A stretch of DNA of 64,000 nt from NCBI GenBank assembly GCA_002748265.1, contig PDRY01000017.1, positions 62,001 through 126,000 on the forward strand. Reading direction: 5' to 3'. The DNA comes from Rhodobacterales bacterium (GTDB lineage: Bacteria > Pseudomonadota > Alphaproteobacteria > Rhodobacterales > Rhodobacteraceae). A program made the translations under genes and the position numbers. The notes beneath the pieces are model-generated. The model saw nothing but the letters and a program-made list of their open reading frames with translations, was not told the DNA's origin and ran no database searches. Positions 60,419-64,000 of this stretch are shown here, piece after piece. Numbering within the stretch: position 1 is the stretch's first letter; each line of letters starts with the position of its first letter.

Positions 60419-61351
60419 TCAGGCGCGATGCTGGTCGAACAGGTCCACAATCTTGCGCATCGAGGGGCCGCGCACCTCTGGCGGCTCCATCAGAACCTCG
60501 TGGCGCAGCCCGTCCAGGACGACCAGCTCCCCTTCGGGCCAATGGGCCATGCGCGTTTCGATCCGCGACGGGTCGACGATCTTTTCGTCCGTGCCCAGGA
60601 AGGTCACGACCGGCGTGCGCGGCGACGGCATGAGGCTCAGGCTCCGAGTTTCCTTGAGCGCCTCATCCAGCCAATGCAGCGACGGCCCGCCCAGCGAAAG
60701 CTCGGGATGGGAGGCGACCTGCGTGCGCATCCAGTCCCAAGTGGCCGGGTCGGTGGTAAGCGTGTTGTCTTCGAACGTGCCCCGCTTGAAGACGCTCTCC
60801 CCGGCCTGGCCGGGCGGATAGAGATGCGACAGCCCCACACGGCGCGACAAGGCCGACAGGCCCGTGGCGAACGGGCGCAGCGCGTTGGACATCTGGATGC
60901 CCCACATGGGCGCGGAAAACGCAGCGGCGGCAAAAGGGTTGTCCGTCATCAGGGCGCGCAGCCCGATGCACCCGCCCATGGAATGGGCCAGCATGAACCA
61001 AGGGCGCGGCAGGCCACGGGCCTCGGCCTCTTTGAGCACGACGGCCAGGTCATCCTGGTAGTCGCTGAATTCATCGACATGGCCCGCGCCGGGATCGTCA
61101 TGGATCCGGTCGGCCAGCCCCTGTCCGCGCCAGTCGATGGCAAGCGCAGCGTAGCCCATCGCCGCCAGATCAGCGGCGATGGGGCCATATTTTTCAGTGT
61201 ACTCTGTGCGCCCCGGCAGGATGAAGACGGTGCCCTTGGCCTCGGCCAGGGGCCATAGAACGCAGCGCAGCCGCACGTTGTCCTTGGTGGTCAGCCAGAT
61301 GGCTTCGCCATCGGGCCCGTCCGCAACATCCGCGAAATAGGGCGCGTTCAT
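60419..61351 (-). CDS. Alpha/beta hydrolase (monoacylglycerol-lipase type)
   Basis: The product is 310 residues. The nucleophile elbow is LAHSMGGCIGL (Ser), with TVFILPGRTEYTEKYG before it and the catalytic His in GLRHEVLMEP near the C terminus. DWRGQGLADR is the usual oxyanion-side segment. Substrate is a guess: lysophospholipid or monoglyceride. The ATG at 61351 is 4 bases after the SCP2 stop. Confidence 0.88.
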   Translation of the reverse strand: MNAPYFADVADGPDGEAIWLTTKDNVRLRCVLWPLAEAKGTVFILPGRTEYTEKYGPIAADLAAMGYAALAIDWRGQGLADRIHDDPGAGHVDEFSDYQDDLAVVLKEAEARGLPRPWFMLAHSMGGCIGLRALMTDNPFAAAAFSAPMWGIQMSNALRPFATGLSALSRRVGLSHLYPPGQAGESVFKRGTFEDNTLTTDPATWDWMRTQVASHPELSLGGPSLHWLDEALKETRSLSLMPSPRTPVVTFLGTDEKIVDPSRIETRMAHWPEGELVVLDGLRHEVLMEPPEVRGPSMRKIVDLFDQHRA

Positions 61352-61355
61352 CAAT

Positions 61356-61643
61356 TCAGAGAACCCCGGCCAGCTTCATGGCCATGCCCATGTCGCCGTC
61401 GATGGTCAGTTTGCCGGTCATGAAGGCGGTGGTCGGGTTTTCTTCGCCGTCCATCATGGCCTGGAAGGTTTCCGCAGAGGCGGTCATCGTCACGTCGGCA
61501 TCGTCATCGGACGCACGGGCGCCATTGTCATCGACAATGATCGAACCTTCGCCTTCGATGACGAATTTGGCGGTGCCGCCGATGGACTGACCCTCCAGCT
61601 TTTCGTTCAGTTTCTCGACGGCCGTGTTGATCGCATCGCTCAT
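61356..61643 (-). CDS. SCP2 sterol-carrier domain protein
   Basis: The product is 95 residues, a single SCP2 domain with TAKFVIEGEGSIIVDDNG, ADVTMTASAETFQAMMDG and FMTGKLTIDGDMGMAMKL. It may bind acyl chains or other lipids and so works plausibly with the following hydrolase. The start at 61643 is preceded by GGGAGTTTTCC; an upstream frame extension is not family-like. Confidence 0.9.
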   Translation of the reverse strand: MSDAINTAVEKLNEKLEGQSIGGTAKFVIEGEGSIIVDDNGARASDDDADVTMTASAETFQAMMDGEENPTTAFMTGKLTIDGDMGMAMKLAGVL

Positions 61644-61717
61644 GGAAAACTCCCTTTTTCCGTTATGTGATGAAGCGGGGCTGTTTTTCCCGCCGCATCG
61701 GGTGCTACATCCAAGAT

Positions 61718-62275
61718 ATGAGGTCTGGGACAAGCTGCATCAATTCTTTCGTCGCGGCAATCGTGCTGGCGGTGGGTTATTCCTTGCCTGTCGCCGCGCA
61801 AGATACGCTGGACACGCTGTTTTCCGATCTGGCCACGGCCAATCCGGAGACGGCGGAGTATGTCGCGGGACGGATTCGCACGCGCTTTGCGCAGAGCGGG
61901 TCGCCGACGCTCGATCTGTTGCTTGAGCGGGGGCGCGACGCGCTTGAGGCGGGCGATGCGCTCACAGCCGCAGGGCATCTGACCGCGCTGACGGACCATG
62001 CGCCCGATTTCGCCGAAGGTTTCGCAACGCGGGCAAGCGCGTTCTTTGCGCTCGGGCTCTATGGCCCCGCGCTTGATGACCTGCGGCGCACGCTGATCCT
62101 GGAGCCGCGCCATTTCGATGCGCTGCAAGGCGTCGCCGTGATCCTGGAAGAGACCGGAGACCCCAAGCAGGCCCGTGCTGCGTGGCAGCAGGTGCAGGCG
62201 ATCCACCCGCAGTCAAGCGAGGCGGCCGAGGCGCTCGCGCGGCTTGCCTTGCAGCTAGATGGCGAAGACGCCTGA
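61718..62275 (+). CDS. Exported TPR-like protein
   Basis: The product is 185 residues with a signal peptide (SFVAAIVLAVGYSLPVAAQ). The mature part has at least two TPR-like units (FATRASAFFALGLYGPALDD and ALQGVAVILEETGDPKQARA). It is probably periplasmic. The start at 61718 is preferred since it gives a good signal sequence. It is 14 bases before the helicase gene. Confidence 0.75.
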   Translation: MRSGTSCINSFVAAIVLAVGYSLPVAAQDTLDTLFSDLATANPETAEYVAGRIRTRFAQSGSPTLDLLLERGRDALEAGDALTAAGHLTALTDHAPDFAEGFATRASAFFALGLYGPALDDLRRTLILEPRHFDALQGVAVILEETGDPKQARAAWQQVQAIHPQSSEAAEALARLALQLDGEDA

Positions 62276-62289
62276 GCAGGGAGCACCCA

Positions 62290-64000
62290 ATGCAAGACGG
62301 GCGCATCAGCGCGGTTCTCGGCCCGACCAACACCGGCAAGACGACGCTCGCGATCGAGCGGATGCTGGCCTACCGCACCGGGGTGATCGGCTTGCCCCTG
62401 CGGCTTTTGGCGCGCGAGGTCTATGACCGGATCGTCGCGCTGCGCGGGCCCTCGGTCGTTGCGCTTGTCACGGGCGAAGAGCGGATCGTGCCGGACCGGG
62501 TGCAGTATTGGGTCTGCACGGTCGAGGCGATGCCCGAAGGGATCGGGCCCGATTTCCTCGCCGTCGATGAAATCCAGCTCTGTGCCGATCCCGAACGGGG
62601 CCATGTCTTCACGGACCGTCTTTTGCGCGCCCGTGGGCAGCGCGAGACGATGTTCCTTGGCTCCGAAACCATGCGCAGCGCCATCGCTGCTTTGGTCCCG
62701 CGTGCCCAGTTCGTCCGGCGTGAGCGGCTGAGCCAGCTCACCTATACCGGATCGAAAAAGATCAGCCGGATGCAGCCGCGCTCGGCCATTGTCAGCTTTT
62801 CGGTCGAAAACCTCTATGCCGTGGCGGAGCTGCTGCGCCGCCAGAAAGGGGGCGCCGCGGTGGTCATGGGCGCCCTGTCGCCCCGGACCCGCAATGCGCA
62901 GGTCGAAATGTATCAGAACGGGGATGTGGATTACCTCGTGGCGACCGACGCGATTGGCATGGGGCTGAATCTCGATATTCGCCATGTCGCCTTTTCCGCC
63001 CTGTCCAAATTCGATGGCCGCCGGATGCGCCCGCTTGAGCCGCATGAGCTGGCTCAGATCGCGGGGCGCGCCGGGCGCGGGGAACGTCCGGGCACGTTCG
63101 GCGTCACGGGTGAGGCGCCGCCGCTGGAGGACGAGGTGGCCGAAGCGATCTGCGCCCATCAGTTCCGCCCGGTGCGCAAATTGTTCTGGCGCAACAGCGA
63201 TCTGCGCTTTGGCTCTCCCCGTGCGCTGATTCGCTCGCTGGAGGACCGCACGGACCACGACTGGCTCACCCGTGTGCGCGACAGCGACGATCTGATCGCG
63301 CTTAAGGCGTTGGCCGATGATGCGGAGATCACCGCCCGGGCCAGCGATGGGCCTTCGGTGCGGCTGCTGTGGGATGTGTGCCGTATCCCCGATTTCCGAG
63401 GGATCAGCCATGCCGAGCATGCCAGCCTTCTGACCCAGATATACAGCTTCCTGCACCAGTCCGGGCAGGTGCCTGACGACTGGCTGGCCCGGCAAATCAA
63501 ACGCATCGACCGCCCCGTCGGAGACATCGACACCCTGTCCAAACGATTGGCATATATCCGCACATGGACCTATGTCGCGCAGCGCAAGGGGTGGACGCGG
63601 GACGAAAAACATTGGCGGGCTGAGACGCGGGCGGTAGAAGACCGCCTGTCGGATGCGCTTCACGGTGCGCTGACTCAGAGATTCGTGGACCGGCGGACCA
63701 GCGTTCTGCTTCGCCGGCTCAAACAGAAGGAGGGCCTTGTGGCCGAAGTAAGCGACACCGGCGACGTGACTGTCGAAGGCGAATTCGTGGGACGTCTGGA
63801 AGGATTCCGGTTCCGCATGGACAAACCCGCCAGCGACGGAGAGGCCAAGGCCATGCGTGCGGCCTCCGTTCAGGCCCTGGTGCCGCAGTTCCATCTGCGC
63901 GCGGACAGGTTCTACAATGCCCCCGATACCGAAATCGACTTCACCGAACAGGGTGGGTTGATGTGGGGCGATCAGGCCGTGGGCAAGCTGGTGAAGGGGG
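62290..64000 (+). CDS. Suv3-like ATP-dependent helicase (partial, 3' end outside window)
   Basis: The frame is open to the end of the window for 570 codons. Walker A is GPTNTGKTT (residues 11-19), the DExH box reads DEIQ (93-96), and the motif VI region is QIAGRAGRGERPGTFG (from 256). The middle part DAIGMGLNLDIRHVAFS fits the second RecA domain. It resembles mitochondrial RNA helicase Suv3 and its alphaproteobacterial relatives, which unwind RNA or DNA. A C-terminal part follows, cut by the window end. Confidence 0.9.
   Translation, partial: MQDGRISAVLGPTNTGKTTLAIERMLAYRTGVIGLPLRLLAREVYDRIVALRGPSVVALVTGEERIVPDRVQYWVCTVEAMPEGIGPDFLAVDEIQLCADPERGHVFTDRLLRARGQRETMFLGSETMRSAIAALVPRAQFVRRERLSQLTYTGSKKISRMQPRSAIVSFSVENLYAVAELLRRQKGGAAVVMGALSPRTRNAQVEMYQNGDVDYLVATDAIGMGLNLDIRHVAFSALSKFDGRRMRPLEPHELAQIAGRAGRGERPGTFGVTGEAPPLEDEVAEAICAHQFRPVRKLFWRNSDLRFGSPRALIRSLEDRTDHDWLTRVRDSDDLIALKALADDAEITARASDGPSVRLLWDVCRIPDFRGISHAEHASLLTQIYSFLHQSGQVPDDWLARQIKRIDRPVGDIDTLSKRLAYIRTWTYVAQRKGWTRDEKHWRAETRAVEDRLSDALHGALTQRFVDRRTSVLLRRLKQKEGLVAEVSDTGDVTVEGEFVGRLEGFRFRMDKPASDGEAKAMRAASVQALVPQFHLRADRFYNAPDTEIDFTEQGGLMWGDQAVGKLVKG

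Noticed and set aside
58813-60633. A 606-codon open frame on the plus strand opposite pepF
   Set aside because: Antisense to an intact pepF, with biased His/Arg/Gln composition and no domain.
62059-63894. A 611-codon open frame on the minus strand opposite the helicase gene
   Set aside because: Antisense to a clear Suv3-like helicase with intact motifs; composition is that of a shadow frame.

Overview
The window is a GC-rich, gene-dense chromosomal segment of an alphaproteobacterium, most likely of the order Rhodobacterales (Roseobacter group). The indicators are: an L-malyl-CoA/beta-methylmalyl-CoA lyase (ethylmalonyl-CoA pathway), a 43-residue aa3 oxidase subunit IV, a Suv3-like helicase, an MmcB-type protein, a short pyk-rpmI-rplT-pheS neighbourhood, a tRNA-His without the extra 5' G and with A73, and several small families typical of this order. 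No rRNA, CRISPR array, insertion sequence, integrase or prophage was found. No gene-free stretch exceeds about 200 bases.

Layout. 1-4.4 kb: polyprenyl synthetase end (+), then an etf-QO > TPR > ispE run (-). 4.5-9.7 kb: lipoprotein, greA and a membrane protein (+), GNAT (-), azlC-azlD (+), then DUF6173-like, oxidase subunit IV and a lipoprotein (-). 9.7-17.9 kb: acyl-CoA dehydrogenase > MBL hydrolase (-), tsaC (+), yqgE (-), DsbD-N protein (+), then a tightly coupled run UDG > LysE > metallophosphoesterase > moaB (-). 18.1-22.4 kb: pyrB, three small membrane proteins, a dihydroorotase paralogue and plsY (+). 22.4-26.4 kb: gshA and, separately, rsmE > GNAT > two small proteins (-). 26.4-29.7 kb: ubiA, OmpA protein and coiled-coil partner (+). 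29.7-34.6 kb: tlpA-like (-), argH (+), AraC-GyrI regulator (-), two small membrane or lipid-anchored proteins, lysA. 34.6-41 kb: TIGR02302 protein, zinc-ribbon protein (-), ftsE-ftsX-plsC-PPOX. 41-47.6 kb: accA, mcl1 > GGDEF (-), D-amino-acid transaminase (+), RTX protein (-), N-formylglutamate amidohydrolase > DUF1244 (-). 47.7-54.3 kb: pyk, rpmI, rplT, PiT-like transporter and lipoprotein (-), pheS, a 31-residue-repeat protein, mmcB, a small protein (-). 54.4-64 kb: tRNA-His, an Alr/DSD1-fold enzyme (-), DUF6476 (-), rluD, rpoH, DUF4389, pepF (-), alpha/beta hydrolase and SCP2 protein (-), TPR protein and Suv3-like helicase (+, cut by the window end).

Most genes are housekeeping. Packing is extreme: many neighbours overlap by 4 bases (ATGA or GTGA), which suggests translational coupling. 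Some divergent pairs share almost no intergenic DNA, and rluD and its DUF6476 neighbour even share bases of their start codons. The most unusual items are a perfect 31-residue tandem-repeat protein capped by an endosialidase-type C-terminal domain, a dihydroorotase paralogue lacking a metal-binding His and the catalytic Asp beside pyrB, a cluster of PH-like membrane proteins between those two genes, and a dispersed double-hairpin repeat found twice, in opposite orientation, between convergent genes. Nothing in the window proves a wholly new system. These are the best leads.
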